A stretch of 26,802 nt of DNA from a virus. Positions within the stretch are counted from its first letter, which is position 1, and each line of letters begins with the position of its first letter. This document shows positions 13,597 to 22,127 of the stretch, piece by piece. The stretch lies in the IMG/VR virus record IMGVR_UViG_3300030061_000258, positions 1 to 26,802 of that record. The stretch is one strand, 5' to 3'. The notes under the pieces were generated by a model. That model did no database searches. It saw only the letters and a list, made by a program, of their open reading frames with translations, and had not been told where the DNA came from. A program made the translations under genes and the position numbers.

Positions 13597-13625
13597 AAAA
13601 AAAAGGGATACGATTTACATACCCC
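13597..13625 (-). terminator. Terminator 1 of 3 after the tail tube gene
   Basis: Stem GGGGTATG/CGTATCCC (eight pairs, two G-T), loop TAAAT, then eight T. It begins 30 bases after the tube gene stop. The 237-base interval 13418-13654 otherwise holds no coding frame. Confidence 0.8.
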
Positions 13626-13654
13626 TTTAATTTTTCTGATTTTAATTATTCCTA

Positions 13655-14179
13655 TTAGTTAGGAGTAATTTGTGATCCCTGATTAGCTCCTGTAACTACA
13701 CTCGCTTGAGTGAAGTCTGGTGCTGCTTTCTCTGTAGCTATAAATGTTAAAGAGTAACCACTCTTATCTCCCATAGCTGCTCCTGTTCCAAAAGTACCTG
13801 TAGTTAATTCAGCTCCGTTCTCTTTACCTAGTAAGAAGTAGTTTCCATTGTAATCCTCTACCCAAATATGTGGGCGAGCTATTGCAAGAAGTCTTAATTC
13901 ATCCTGAGTATCTTTATCTAAGAAAGTAAAGTTAAGAGTAAGGGTGCTTTCATAAAAAGTAGTACCATTGTCTCTAGAGCTTGTTACAGTAGTTTCTAAA
14001 GATGAATCACCTTTTAAATCAAACTGATATACGGTAGGAGTACCAGAAATAGCTGTAATCTCAAAAGAAGTGATTGTAATAGTGCCTAATCCACCAAAGT
14101 CAGTGAAATAAACACTTTTTAAACCACCTACTGCTGATTTACAGGGTACTGTTCTACCATTAGTTAATAAACAAGCCAT
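13655..14179 (-). CDS. Major tail tube protein
   Basis: 174 residues. The start MACLLTNGRTVPCKSAVGGL and the blocks VYFTDFGGLGTITI, YQFDLKGDSSLETTVTSSRDN, GTTFYESTLTLNFTF and RPHIWVEDYNGNYFLLG match the tail tube protein of Bacteroidetes siphophages as I know it. It is beta-rich, fitting the stacked-hexamer tube fold. The presence of a tube together with a tape measure implies a long tail. The gene follows the capsid gene across a terminator hairpin, and three terminators follow it, so its mRNA may be a short, abundant monocistronic transcript. TAACTTTA precedes the ATG by a few bases and could be a -7 box. Confidence 0.85.
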   Translation of the reverse strand: MACLLTNGRTVPCKSAVGGLKSVYFTDFGGLGTITITSFEITAISGTPTVYQFDLKGDSSLETTVTSSRDNGTTFYESTLTLNFTFLDKDTQDELRLLAIARPHIWVEDYNGNYFLLGKENGAELTTGTFGTGAAMGDKSGYSLTFIATEKAAPDFTQASVVTGANQGSQITPN

Positions 14180-14195
14180 ATTCTAAAGTTATTAT

Positions 14196-14218
14196 AAAAA
14201 GGGTAGCCTAAACCACCC
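14196..14218 (-). terminator. Terminator or attenuator after the major capsid gene
   Basis: Stem GGGTGG/CTACCC (14213-14218 with 14201-14206, one G-T pair), six-base loop, then five T. It lies in the 54-base gap between the capsid and tube genes. Confidence 0.65.
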
Positions 14219-14233
14219 CTCTTAGATTAGTTA

Positions 14234-15163
14234 TTATGAATAGTAAACAATATCTGCTCCTACTCCAATTTGACATCCTGCTGTATATCTCATAATTACT
14301 CTAACATTCTGAGATCCATCTTTGTCAGCCATATCAATAAATCGAACTTCATTAATATCTGAGACTAAGCCCGTGCCAAAGAAAAGGTTGCTTTTGTAAG
14401 TAAGAAGCATTTTGTTGTTACCCATTCCGTTACAAACAAATACTGGAATACCTTCAAAAGTTAATTGTGCTCCATTAGAATACCAAGATGTACCTTGATT
14501 GTCGATACCAGCTGCACCTAAACCTGCTGTTCCAAAACCTCCTAAAGCTCTAATATAAGCTCTAGCTACATTTGTTGATACATAAAGAGTTAAGTCTGAT
14601 TTCTGTAATGTTTGCTTATTAGCAGCATCTACTACAGCTCCCATTTGTGCAATTACATTAGCTGAATCAACAGCTACTGCTGCTACATCTACTACAGTTG
14701 CATCAGCTAAAGCTAAGTTTTGAAAACCATCAAAGTCATCAGCACCTGCTGCACCTGCCCAGATAGAAGTTTCTAAAGCATCTGCTACTTGAGCAGCTAC
14801 TCTTGAGATTACATAATCCTCAAAAGAAGCAGGAATATCAGCATAAGCTGAAAAACCCAGCTCAATCGCTTGCCATTCATCTCTAAGCTCTTTTTTACAT
14901 AACTGAGCGTTAGCTTGAAGTTCTTTAGTTTCTAAAACTTTCTCTGTTAAAGTAAGCGTTGTTGTTGTTGCATCAAAGTCACACGATGCACCTTTTACTA
15001 CGTTTGCCCAAGCACCTACCTGAATTACAGATTTGTACTTTACATTAGGCATAATTGTCACTGCTCCTGCATCTAAAGTTGATGCACTAAGCAACGCACT
15101 GCCTATAATTTTACCACTAAATTCACCTGCGTAAGTTCCAGCGGTATAAGTTGGATTTGCCAT
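14234..15163 (-). CDS. Major capsid protein
   Basis: 309 residues, the size of an HK97-fold capsid without a delta domain. Typical parts: MANPTYTAGTYAGEFSGKII at the N-terminus, an 'ESWGAA..DD..G' segment (ETSIWAGAAGADDFDGFQNL), helix VIAQMGAVVDAANKQTL, LTLYVSTNVARAYIRAL, and the close RVIMRYTAGCQIGVG. High Ala content and the position just downstream of an acidic scaffold gene and just upstream of a tail tube gene support the call. N-terminal delta-type residues are absent, consistent with a separate scaffold. A hairpin follows the gene and may stabilise or end its mRNA. Confidence 0.85.
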   Translation of the reverse strand: MANPTYTAGTYAGEFSGKIIGSALLSASTLDAGAVTIMPNVKYKSVIQVGAWANVVKGASCDFDATTTTLTLTEKVLETKELQANAQLCKKELRDEWQAIELGFSAYADIPASFEDYVISRVAAQVADALETSIWAGAAGADDFDGFQNLALADATVVDVAAVAVDSANVIAQMGAVVDAANKQTLQKSDLTLYVSTNVARAYIRALGGFGTAGLGAAGIDNQGTSWYSNGAQLTFEGIPVFVCNGMGNNKMLLTYKSNLFFGTGLVSDINEVRFIDMADKDGSQNVRVIMRYTAGCQIGVGADIVYYS

Positions 15164-15175
15164 TTTTAATTAATT

Positions 15176-15796
15176 TTAATTATTATACATTTTACTTAAT
15201 ACACGATCTAAAGAAGTCTGCGCTCTTTTTTGTGCATACTTTAGATTGATCTTTTTGTTATCCACTTCTGGATTATGAGAAATAGCTTCAGCAGCTGGAG
15301 TTTCTGATAACTCTTGCTTAACTTGCTCCTCAACTTTTTCAAAATCTTCTTTTTCTCCCATCTTAGATTTTAAATCTGCAATAGCATCTTCAAGATTTTT
15401 AATTCTTTTTTCCATACCTTCCCAATCATATACAGCAGCCTCTTTGCCATCATCTTCTAATTCCTCTTCTTTCATCTCATCTTCTTTTTGTGGTACATCA
15501 TCTGATACAACTCTGTAATCAGCAATAATACCCTCTTCTTCAACTACTAAAAGTTTACCATCTTCCATTACATACTCTCCGATTGGCATAGCTACTTTCT
15601 CATCATCAGTTACGATAAATATTTCATCACCTTTTTCAAATGAGCTAGATTCAACGATTGTTCCGTTTTCAAGTTTAGCCTGAGCTAACTCTACTTTAAC
15701 CTCTTCTTGAGTTTCTTTTAACTCAACAGGGTTTTTTTCTATCTCCTCTTCCCCAAGGAAAGTCTTGATATTGTTTAAAATTTCTGTTGCTTTCAT
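15176..15796 (-). CDS. Acidic coiled-coil scaffold-like head protein
   Basis: 206 residues, very acidic, with Glu-rich helices (EEEIEKNPVELKETQEEVKV), a small beta section (KGDEIFIVTDDEKVAMPIGEY) and a coiled coil (GMEKRIKNLEDAIADLKSKM). It ends in a basic helix (KINLKYAQKRAQTSLDRVL) such as scaffolds use to contact the shell. With no scaffold domain elsewhere and its place between the XkdF-like protease and the capsid gene, it is the scaffold candidate. It begins the scaffold/capsid unit behind late promoter P4, whose ATG spacing is exactly five bases. Confidence 0.7.
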   Translation of the reverse strand: MKATEILNNIKTFLGEEEIEKNPVELKETQEEVKVELAQAKLENGTIVESSSFEKGDEIFIVTDDEKVAMPIGEYVMEDGKLLVVEEEGIIADYRVVSDDVPQKEDEMKEEELEDDGKEAAVYDWEGMEKRIKNLEDAIADLKSKMGEKEDFEKVEEQVKQELSETPAAEAISHNPEVDNKKINLKYAQKRAQTSLDRVLSKMYNN

Positions 15797-15801
15797 ATTA
15801 C

Positions 15802-15827
15802 TATAACGTGTTTAAATTTATATTTGT
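15802..15827 (-). promoter_or_regulatory. Putative late promoter P4 (ACAAAT-N12-ACGTTATA)
   Basis: ACAAAT at 15822-15827 and ACGTTATA at 15802-15809; ATG five bases downstream. It exactly fills the gap between the Cys-rich mini-gene and the scaffold gene. Confidence 0.6.
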
Positions 15828-15835
15828 ATTTTTGA

Positions 15836-15979
15836 TTAAGTTGTTTTAGTTATGTTCCCAATACCTTGCGCTCTTATGCTACCATCACAGCACTTTACAT
15901 TGTAAGTGTTGTCCTCACACAAACAACCTCTTCTGCCTCCTCTAGGGCTTGATTTACCTGGTATAAATACTTTTCTCAT
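15836..15979 (-). CDS. 47-residue Cys-rich phage protein
   Basis: Begins MRKVFIPGKSSPRGGRRG, then CLCEDNTYNVKCCDGSIRAQ and GIG. The C-x-C ... CCDGS..AQGIG block is one I have met in many phages as a hypothetical. Five Cys in 47 residues suggests metal binding or disulfides inside the virion. The ATG overlaps the upstream stop as ATGA. It is located between the protease and scaffold genes, so it is probably a minor head component, but no function is proven. Confidence 0.75.
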   Translation of the reverse strand: MRKVFIPGKSSPRGGRRGCLCEDNTYNVKCCDGSIRAQGIGNITKTT

Positions 15980-16095
15980 CTACCTTGTCCTTTATATATT
16001 TTTTTGTATCCTGTTTGTCCTACACTCGCATTCTTACTATGCGGATGTGATTTTCTTTTTGGTTTTATATATCCTCTAACTATATTTCTAGCCAT
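15976..16095 (-). CDS. 39-residue basic phage protein ending YKKIYKGQGR
   Basis: Starts MARNIVRGYIKPKRKSHPHS and closes GQTGYKKIYKGQGR. Short basic proteins or C-terminal tails with 'Y.K.Y.GQGR' recur in phage head regions. Its start overlaps the protease stop (TAATG) and its stop overlaps the next start (ATGA), so three head genes form one coupled unit. High positive charge fits DNA or scaffold binding in the prohead; function is inferred. Confidence 0.75.
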   Translation of the reverse strand: MARNIVRGYIKPKRKSHPHSKNASVGQTGYKKIYKGQGR

Positions 16096-17114
16096 TATTT
16101 AATAGGAATACAATTAGGTACTAACTTTCCATTTTTCATTTTCATTCCGTACTGCTCGTATCCTGCTGTGCAAGGTTTCTTAAGATCTATTAAGTCTAAT
16201 TCTTTTAACTTTGCAAAGCTCCATCTCTTAGCAGCTAAACCACCCCAAAGTAAATAAGATATAGTACCACACGCCTCTTTATCTGACTCATCATAATACT
16301 CCTCAGCTCTACTTAGATAGGAGTACATTCTTTTTATAGTTTCTATGCTTATTGCTTTGCCTTGAGCAAGTTGTTTAGCTCGTATCTTGCCAACTTGAGT
16401 AGCACACTTGTTATTTATTTTTTCGTTTAGCTTTATGCCTCTTTTTGCATTGTTTTTTACCGCATCTGGGTAATCAGTATAAGATTCTAACTCTCTTCTC
16501 TTACCACCCTTTACTCTACCATCATCTTTTACGATAGATCTAATTACTGATAGCATCTCTGCTGCCTCTTCCTCTTCAAAGTCATTTACAGGCTCTTGAG
16601 GGCGTTCAGCTTTATCTGCAAAGTAACCCTCGATACTAAATCCTTTTACTTTTCCTGTTTTTACATATTCATCCCATACCTCATCAGAGTTAACCTTAAC
16701 TGCACCCATCCAAGTACCTACAGGTACATCTAATCCATACTTTCTAGATTTATCGTGTACATCATCTTCTACTAACCAAGATTCTACTAAAGTCAATCCT
16801 TGCAAACTATGCTGATGCTCTAGTGTAGTATTGTTTTGTTTACCATTCATTAAATACAACTGAGATGCTTTCTCTATTGTTTTTTTTGAGAAATAGATAT
16901 AATACTCTTCCTCTCCACTCTTTCTGTATATTGGTTTATTAGGTACTAGTAATGCACCCATTAAGATTCGCTTCTCGTTTGATACTTCTGCTAATTTAAC
17001 CTCCTGTGATTTAAGGGCTATAAAATCTTCCTCTATAGCTGGTGATTCCACTAAAGAAATAGCTTCTATCCCTGAAAATACATTGTCACCTAAAATAAGT
17101 TCTATAATCTTCAT
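16095..17114 (-). CDS. XkdF-like prohead protease with extra C-terminal modules
   Basis: 339 residues. The N-terminus (DNVFSGIEAISLVESPAIEE, then DFIALK) is the XkdF opening. Residues 50-165 are a protease-like core: His100 in TLEHQH, ESWLVED (111-117), and Ser160 in VKGFSIEGYF, which fits the 'H ... mS.G' layout of prohead proteases. Residues about 205-310 form a separate helical module (AVKNNAKRGIKL, then CATQVGKIRAKQLAQGKAIS, IKRMYSYLSRAEEY). The last 24 residues have two Cys around GYEQYGMKMKNGKLVPNC. The core should cut scaffold and head proteins during maturation; the other modules are of unknown role. It starts five bases after late promoter P3. Confidence 0.75.
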   Translation of the reverse strand: MKIIELILGDNVFSGIEAISLVESPAIEEDFIALKSQEVKLAEVSNEKRILMGALLVPNKPIYRKSGEEEYYIYFSKKTIEKASQLYLMNGKQNNTTLEHQHSLQGLTLVESWLVEDDVHDKSRKYGLDVPVGTWMGAVKVNSDEVWDEYVKTGKVKGFSIEGYFADKAERPQEPVNDFEEEEAAEMLSVIRSIVKDDGRVKGGKRRELESYTDYPDAVKNNAKRGIKLNEKINNKCATQVGKIRAKQLAQGKAISIETIKRMYSYLSRAEEYYDESDKEACGTISYLLWGGLAAKRWSFAKLKELDLIDLKKPCTAGYEQYGMKMKNGKLVPNCIPIK

Positions 17115-17119
17115 ATTAT

Positions 17120-17145
17120 TATAACGTTTAATTTATTTTTTTTGT
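17120..17145 (-). promoter_or_regulatory. Putative late promoter P3 (ACAAAA-N12-ACGTTATA)
   Basis: ACAAAA at 17140-17145 and ACGTTATA at 17120-17127; ATG five bases downstream. It fills the gap between the tape measure stop and the protease start. Confidence 0.6.
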
Positions 17146-18834
17146 TTATCCTAAAGTTGCTCCTGTTATTATATTCCTTTCTAACTCTTGAGCTGTTGAT
17201 ACATCTCCACTAACTACAAAGGCTTGTATTGGTGCTTGTTGTTGTTCTCCTAAAGCTGAAGCTAGTGCATTAGCTCCTCCTCCACCTGCTAAGTTAAATT
17301 GTGGAGGTATTGATTCTGCTACAGATGGACTTGAAATTGATGGCGCTGATATACTAACACTACCACCTGCACTACCTGCACCTGCTGAAGCCATAGATGC
17401 AGCTTGTTTAGTTTTACCAATAGCTTGTTTTACTGCTGATATAATTCCAACCGCCTGAGCTGCATAAGCTATTAATAAAGGTATGTTTTGTGGAAAACCT
17501 ACTTTAGCGGTTTCTGCGCTACCTGCTGCTACTGCACTACCTGCTTTAGCTCCATCTACTGTAGCTTCTACTGCAGCTTGTTGAGCTTTAATTAAAGTTT
17601 TCTTAACCTCTAATATGTTTTCCCTAGCTGCTAATAATGTTTTAGCTACTAAGATAGCTTTACCTAATCTACTTTCTTCTCCTGCTAATCTAACTGCTGT
17701 ATTAAATGTATGTTCTCTAATTGCTATCTTTTGTGCCTCTATTTCTTTTTCTCTTTGTAATCTAGCCAATTGATCTGCCGCTGCCTGAGCATCAGCTTCT
17801 TTTTGCTTTTTAATTTCCTCATCTTGCCTAGCTTTTAATGTCTCAAAAGTTTCTCTATTCACAAAACCAACACCTGGTATAAAGAAATTATTTTCAGCAA
17901 ACTCTTTCTCTGCTGCTCTTTGCTGATCTAATAAAGCTTTTCTCGCTGCGGCTTCCTCTGCTGTAAATGCAATTATTTGCCCTGTTACTTCTTTTTGTTT
18001 TGTTAGTCTAGCTTGTTCTAGTCTAATTAATTCTGCTTTTAAATTTGCCTCCTCATCTAAATCCTCTTTAGTTGATCCACTTAGTTCATTCTCAGCTTGT
18101 TTAGCTTGTAGTCTTAATTTAGCAGCCTCTATTTCTTTGTTTGTAATATCTTGCTCTACTTTACCTGCTTCTTTAAGAAACTCAATTCTTTCTTGTACTG
18201 TAAATTTTTCTTTGTTTACAGATTGCTCTAAAAGTTCAGCTCTCTTTCTATCAGCCTCTGCTCTTTCTACTATTAACTCTCTTTGTTGTTTATCAGCCTT
18301 AGCTCTAAGATCTGAAAGCTCACCTGCTATTGCTATTTCTTTACGAGTTTCTTCTCCAAAGTTTTTAATACCCTCTGTTACATCATTTAATGCCTCGCCT
18401 GCTGCTTTAAAGTTACCTGTGAAGACATTAAACATTACATTACCAAAATCACTAATAATGTCAATTACGTTTCCTGTAACAACGCCTATTTGAGTCATTA
18501 GTTTAGCAAATCTATTTTGTCCCTCTTCTGAGTTTTTAAACATTGCAACAAGTGATCCTATAGCTAAAACTAAAGCTCCAACACCTGTAGCTAATATTGC
18601 TACTCTTAAATTCTTAAAGCTTTTTACTACATTACCTATAGTACCTCTTAGACTTTTAAATTTAGTAATAGCTCCACCTGTAGTGCTATCTAATATATTC
18701 CCTAATTCCTCTTGAGATTCTGTAGTTTTATCTACTTGCTTTTCTAACTTAGAATACTCTTTCTGCATTTCATCTAAGTTAGCTACAGCCTCTTTGTATC
18801 TTAACTCAAAATCTATATAGACTTTCTTTGCCAT
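17146..18834 (-). CDS. Tail tape measure protein
   Basis: 562 residues. Starts MAKKVYIDFELRYKEAVANL and has long coiled coils (about 15-45 and 175-370, rich in Glu, Lys and Ala). One hydrophobic segment lies near the N-terminus (about 72-98, VAILATGVGALVLAIGSLV) and another in the C-terminal third (NIPLLIAYAAQAVGIIS). The end, APIQAFVVSGDVSTAQELER, is typical of tape measures in Bacteroidetes phages. Its length sets tail length; at about 0.15 nm per residue this predicts a tail of roughly 80 nm. No muralytic domain is seen. It overlaps a 49-residue gene by 22 bases. Confidence 0.85.
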   Translation of the reverse strand: MAKKVYIDFELRYKEAVANLDEMQKEYSKLEKQVDKTTESQEELGNILDSTTGGAITKFKSLRGTIGNVVKSFKNLRVAILATGVGALVLAIGSLVAMFKNSEEGQNRFAKLMTQIGVVTGNVIDIISDFGNVMFNVFTGNFKAAGEALNDVTEGIKNFGEETRKEIAIAGELSDLRAKADKQQRELIVERAEADRKRAELLEQSVNKEKFTVQERIEFLKEAGKVEQDITNKEIEAAKLRLQAKQAENELSGSTKEDLDEEANLKAELIRLEQARLTKQKEVTGQIIAFTAEEAAARKALLDQQRAAEKEFAENNFFIPGVGFVNRETFETLKARQDEEIKKQKEADAQAAADQLARLQREKEIEAQKIAIREHTFNTAVRLAGEESRLGKAILVAKTLLAARENILEVKKTLIKAQQAAVEATVDGAKAGSAVAAGSAETAKVGFPQNIPLLIAYAAQAVGIISAVKQAIGKTKQAASMASAGAGSAGGSVSISAPSISSPSVAESIPPQFNLAGGGGANALASALGEQQQAPIQAFVVSGDVSTAQELERNIITGATLG

Positions 18835-18962
18835 AACTGTTCTTTTATTTGTTTATATCCCTCTTTTAATGTTTGTGGTATTTTATATTTACCTTTTGCT
18901 ATTTTTATATTTTCCGTTTCAGCCTTTGCATAAGGCAATAACTCTATTATATTTCTTATCAT
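18813..18962 (-). CDS. 49-residue basic protein before the tape measure
   Basis: Begins MIRNIIELLPYAKAETENIK, continues IAKGKYKIPQTLKEGYKQIK and ends EQLWQRKSI. Its ATG overlaps the upstream stop (TAATG) and its tail overlaps the tape measure start by 22 bases, so it fills a 127-base space that would otherwise be empty. It could be a tail-assembly helper because of its location, but no motif shows this. Confidence 0.65.
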   Translation of the reverse strand: MIRNIIELLPYAKAETENIKIAKGKYKIPQTLKEGYKQIKEQLWQRKSI

Positions 18963-21163
18963 TACGTTAATACACTTTCTGTATAAGTTGCTGTTTTAAC
19001 AATTAGCTCTAATTCTGATTTACCTGTTGTTAAATTCATTCTTATACTATTTATATAATATTCTTCTGTACCTATAGTTATAATGTCATTTAGCTTATAG
19101 TTTAACATAAAGCTAATAGGTAATTGTGCTTTCACTTTTACTATTCTGTTTTTCTTATCAAATGTTTGGACTATATATTGCTGATAAAACCTATTAAATA
19201 AATTATTAGTATTTACGTTTAGCTTATAAACATCATACTCATTATCGAAGCTTAAAGAATGATCCCCAGTACCAATAATAGTTTCGTTTGGTGAAATGTT
19301 AGATGGTGCATTATAGGTGCTAAAAGTACCACCACCAACAATAGGATTACTTGCTGTTAAAAATCTATTAAAGAAAATATAAGGTTTACCTAAAGCCGGT
19401 TTGCTATCTGCATCTACCCACCAACCCATAATGTTACCTGAACCTGTTAATGTAGAAGTAGTTGTATTTTGTATATCAAACAAGGGGCTTCTTTGAAAAG
19501 GTAGTTTTTGTTCAAATGATTCTCCATCGTATTTTTCAGGAGCTGAATAACTTAAATCAGCAAACGCTTTACTAAATTTATCTACATATTCTAAACCAGT
19601 TTTAGTAACAGGATCAGAGTATTTAAAATCTATCCTACTATATGGTATTGATCTATCTATTGTAGAATCATTAATATCTATGTATTTAGTTATATCCCTT
19701 GTAGTACCTGCTGTCATAAAGTTATCAAAAGTCTCTACATATATTGTACTGCTATCCAGTTTAGTGTAAGCTACCAAATTAAACATCTTAAAAAGTCCTG
19801 TAAGAAAATCTATAATTTTCATTTTAGGTAAGTAATCTTGTATAAATATACTATAACCCAAAGTGAAACCTGCATTACTATAATCGTGGTTTGAAGCTGC
19901 TCCGTTTACTGTTTTAATAATTCTCATAGCTTCTGATGGAGGAGTTAAAGGTGAGAAAACTTGTACGTTTTGATCTTCGATTAAAAATTGTATATCATAT
20001 GTTCTTTGATCTAAAGTGCCACTAGTTAGATTTGTAAGTGTAACAGTTGTAGTAACTGCTGGATTAAGTGTTACGTTATCTCTATAAAACAATAGCTCGT
20101 TTGTTGTTATATCTATAACTTTTATTTTACCAAAAAAAGATGTTATACTAGGATCTAACCTTAACCTAATACCATAAGTTTCACCTGCATTTACAACTAA
20201 CTTACCACCTGTTAAAACATCTCCTGAGCCTGAAACATATGTAAAATCCGCTAAGGTTAGTTTTTTATTTCTAGTGCTAAAGTCAATACCACTATAAGAT
20301 TCATTGGCACCAGCCTTACTTGTTTTCTCTCTATGCAACCACATATAAAGTCCATCAAACATATCACTACCAAAAAAAGATTTAGTAGTTACTGTAGCAC
20401 TTTCTAATACAACAAAATCATCATTAACCTCTGTAATTACATTATCACTATTTTCTGCTAATACAAAGTCATCAGTAACCTCATCTGACATATTAAAAGT
20501 AATACCATATTGTGTTTGTATAGCTTCTATTATTAGCTTTAGCTTTATAGCAGGTTTTAACTCTTTTTTAAGATTAGCAAAAGTTACATCATATATATTA
20601 GGATCTGAGGTAGTTGCGGTGTTATATATATAATAGTTTTGTAATGTTATTAATGGCAGAACTATATTTCTATTTGAGTCGGATGTCGATACCACACCTG
20701 TAGTTTGTAATCCTGTTTGAAAAGAATCAAACAAATCATTGTTATTATAACTAATATCGTATGTACTTAAAGGGTTTAATGAGCTTAAATCCTCATTACC
20801 AAATAAGTCATTAAGGTTACTAGGCTTTCCAAAAAATACTACTTTATAAGAATAAGGTAAATTGTTTTTCATTCCTACCCCATCTAACCTTATCTTACCT
20901 TTTTTAAATGGTACTTGATTTATCTCGATTCTTGCCTCTACTTGAAACCTAGCATCAAATCCACCTGTAATATTGTAGTTATAATAATGCTGAAATAGCT
21001 TGTTGTTAGTTGCTGAGGCAGGTAGATTAAAGGTTTGTGAGAAAGGCGTAAATATCTTACTTATATCTAAGATGTTTTGTAAAGAGTCAGTAATATTGAT
21101 GGATTCATCTTTAAATAAATCAACTCTTGTATCTGCAATAAATAATTGTACCTCACGTTTCAT
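18962..21163 (-). CDS. Large tail-associated structural protein
   Basis: 733 residues. The N-terminal section (LFIADTRVDLFKDESINITD, then FTPFSQTFNLPASATNNKLF and HYYNY) is a pattern I associate with a conserved Flavobacteriia phage family. The rest is beta-rich, with a helix near the centre (LKPAIKLKLIIEAIQTQYGI) and a C-terminal domain containing YSRIDFKYSDPVTKTG and ITIGTEEYYINSIRMNLTTG. The layout, N-terminal ring-like domain followed by larger strands, could be a distal tail or baseplate hub protein. It is paired with 21163-22125 (TAATG overlap). It lies upstream of the tape measure rather than downstream, where tip proteins usually are. Confidence 0.6.
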   Translation of the reverse strand: MKREVQLFIADTRVDLFKDESINITDSLQNILDISKIFTPFSQTFNLPASATNNKLFQHYYNYNITGGFDARFQVEARIEINQVPFKKGKIRLDGVGMKNNLPYSYKVVFFGKPSNLNDLFGNEDLSSLNPLSTYDISYNNNDLFDSFQTGLQTTGVVSTSDSNRNIVLPLITLQNYYIYNTATTSDPNIYDVTFANLKKELKPAIKLKLIIEAIQTQYGITFNMSDEVTDDFVLAENSDNVITEVNDDFVVLESATVTTKSFFGSDMFDGLYMWLHREKTSKAGANESYSGIDFSTRNKKLTLADFTYVSGSGDVLTGGKLVVNAGETYGIRLRLDPSITSFFGKIKVIDITTNELLFYRDNVTLNPAVTTTVTLTNLTSGTLDQRTYDIQFLIEDQNVQVFSPLTPPSEAMRIIKTVNGAASNHDYSNAGFTLGYSIFIQDYLPKMKIIDFLTGLFKMFNLVAYTKLDSSTIYVETFDNFMTAGTTRDITKYIDINDSTIDRSIPYSRIDFKYSDPVTKTGLEYVDKFSKAFADLSYSAPEKYDGESFEQKLPFQRSPLFDIQNTTTSTLTGSGNIMGWWVDADSKPALGKPYIFFNRFLTASNPIVGGGTFSTYNAPSNISPNETIIGTGDHSLSFDNEYDVYKLNVNTNNLFNRFYQQYIVQTFDKKNRIVKVKAQLPISFMLNYKLNDIITIGTEEYYINSIRMNLTTGKSELELIVKTATYTESVLT

Positions 21164-22125
21164 TAAATAATGTTATTAATAATATCGTTAGCATCTTCTA
21201 CATCTAGTGTATATTGTACTAGTTTATCGTTTACAGATGTTTTCTTTGTTAGTGAATTAGTAACTACTGTAACAGGGTGCCATTGTTTAGTGATAAAAGC
21301 ATCTCCACTTGGAGTGTCGTAGTATATCCATACATACTCACTTAACATTATATCTTGTATTACATCATTGTAAGCAGTTAATAAATAGTTGGTGTTTAGA
21401 GTAAAGCGTTTCCTACCATTTTTGTTAAATGTTAATATTTGATGATCCTTTTTGTCATAAGAGCTAGAGGATTGTGTAAATATATTTCTTTTAAACGTAT
21501 CACTTTTTGTAGTTATACTTTCTACATTCTTTAAGAAAAAATAAAAGTCCTGTGGAATACCTGCTTTATTAATAAACCTCATCTGTATTGCATCATACTT
21601 TGGATTGCATATTCTATCAATAGTCCAAGTATTATTAGTACCAACAACTGTTGTAGCTGAGGTGCTTATGGTGTTTTTTGTTAAAGTTCCTCCTGCCCAT
21701 TCATAAGCAAATGAAGCTGTGTTATCTGGTAAATAAATCGTTTCTGTACCGCCTGTATTTGTTACTGCTTCATCAGTCGTATCAACCTCTGAATAACCAT
21801 CCCAAAAACTATTGTATCCATAATAGCCAGTATGTGTTACTGTTGCTGTAGCTAATTGTGTACCTCCACCATCTACCGCATCATAAGCATACCAAGTGCC
21901 ACTTATTGATACTGTATCTATATCATCTCCTGTTGCTCCACCATAATTAGCTACATAGTAATCTTTTGCTAAAGTAGATAGTTCAAATACTGTTCTATTA
22001 TTTGTAGCATTTTTTACTATCGTGTATCTTAGTGTGCTATCAATAGTCAACTCTAACTTTGCTGATAAGTGTGTAGCTGTTGTTACATTTAAAAAAAAGG
22101 GAGTTCTTAGTAATATCGTTGCCAT
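21163..22125 (-). CDS. Conserved tail-associated protein of unknown function
   Basis: 320 residues, mostly beta strands: RTPFFLNVTTATHLSAKLEL, RYTIVKNATNNRTVFELSTL, SFAYEWAGGTL, WTIDRICNPKYDAIQMRFIN. It has many Tyr/Trp and no signal peptide or catalytic motif. Its neighbour relation (tail completion genes before, large tail protein after, translational coupling to the latter) indicates a virion protein, probably part of the tail tip. I cannot name the family. Confidence 0.6.
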   Translation of the reverse strand: MATILLRTPFFLNVTTATHLSAKLELTIDSTLRYTIVKNATNNRTVFELSTLAKDYYVANYGGATGDDIDTVSISGTWYAYDAVDGGGTQLATATVTHTGYYGYNSFWDGYSEVDTTDEAVTNTGGTETIYLPDNTASFAYEWAGGTLTKNTISTSATTVVGTNNTWTIDRICNPKYDAIQMRFINKAGIPQDFYFFLKNVESITTKSDTFKRNIFTQSSSSYDKKDHQILTFNKNGRKRFTLNTNYLLTAYNDVIQDIMLSEYVWIYYDTPSGDAFITKQWHPVTVVTNSLTKKTSVNDKLVQYTLDVEDANDIINNII

Positions 22126-22127
22126 AA

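Noticed and set aside
18800-18840. An ACAAAT ... AGTTATG stretch before the tape measure gene as a sixth late promoter
   Set aside because: The ACGTTATA box is absent, the spacing differs, and the stretch is inside the coding part of the 49-residue gene.
10141-20075. Other ACGTTAT matches (for example near 10151 and 20069)
   Set aside because: They are on the opposite strand relative to the genes, inside coding sequence, and without the ACAAAA partner at 12 bases.
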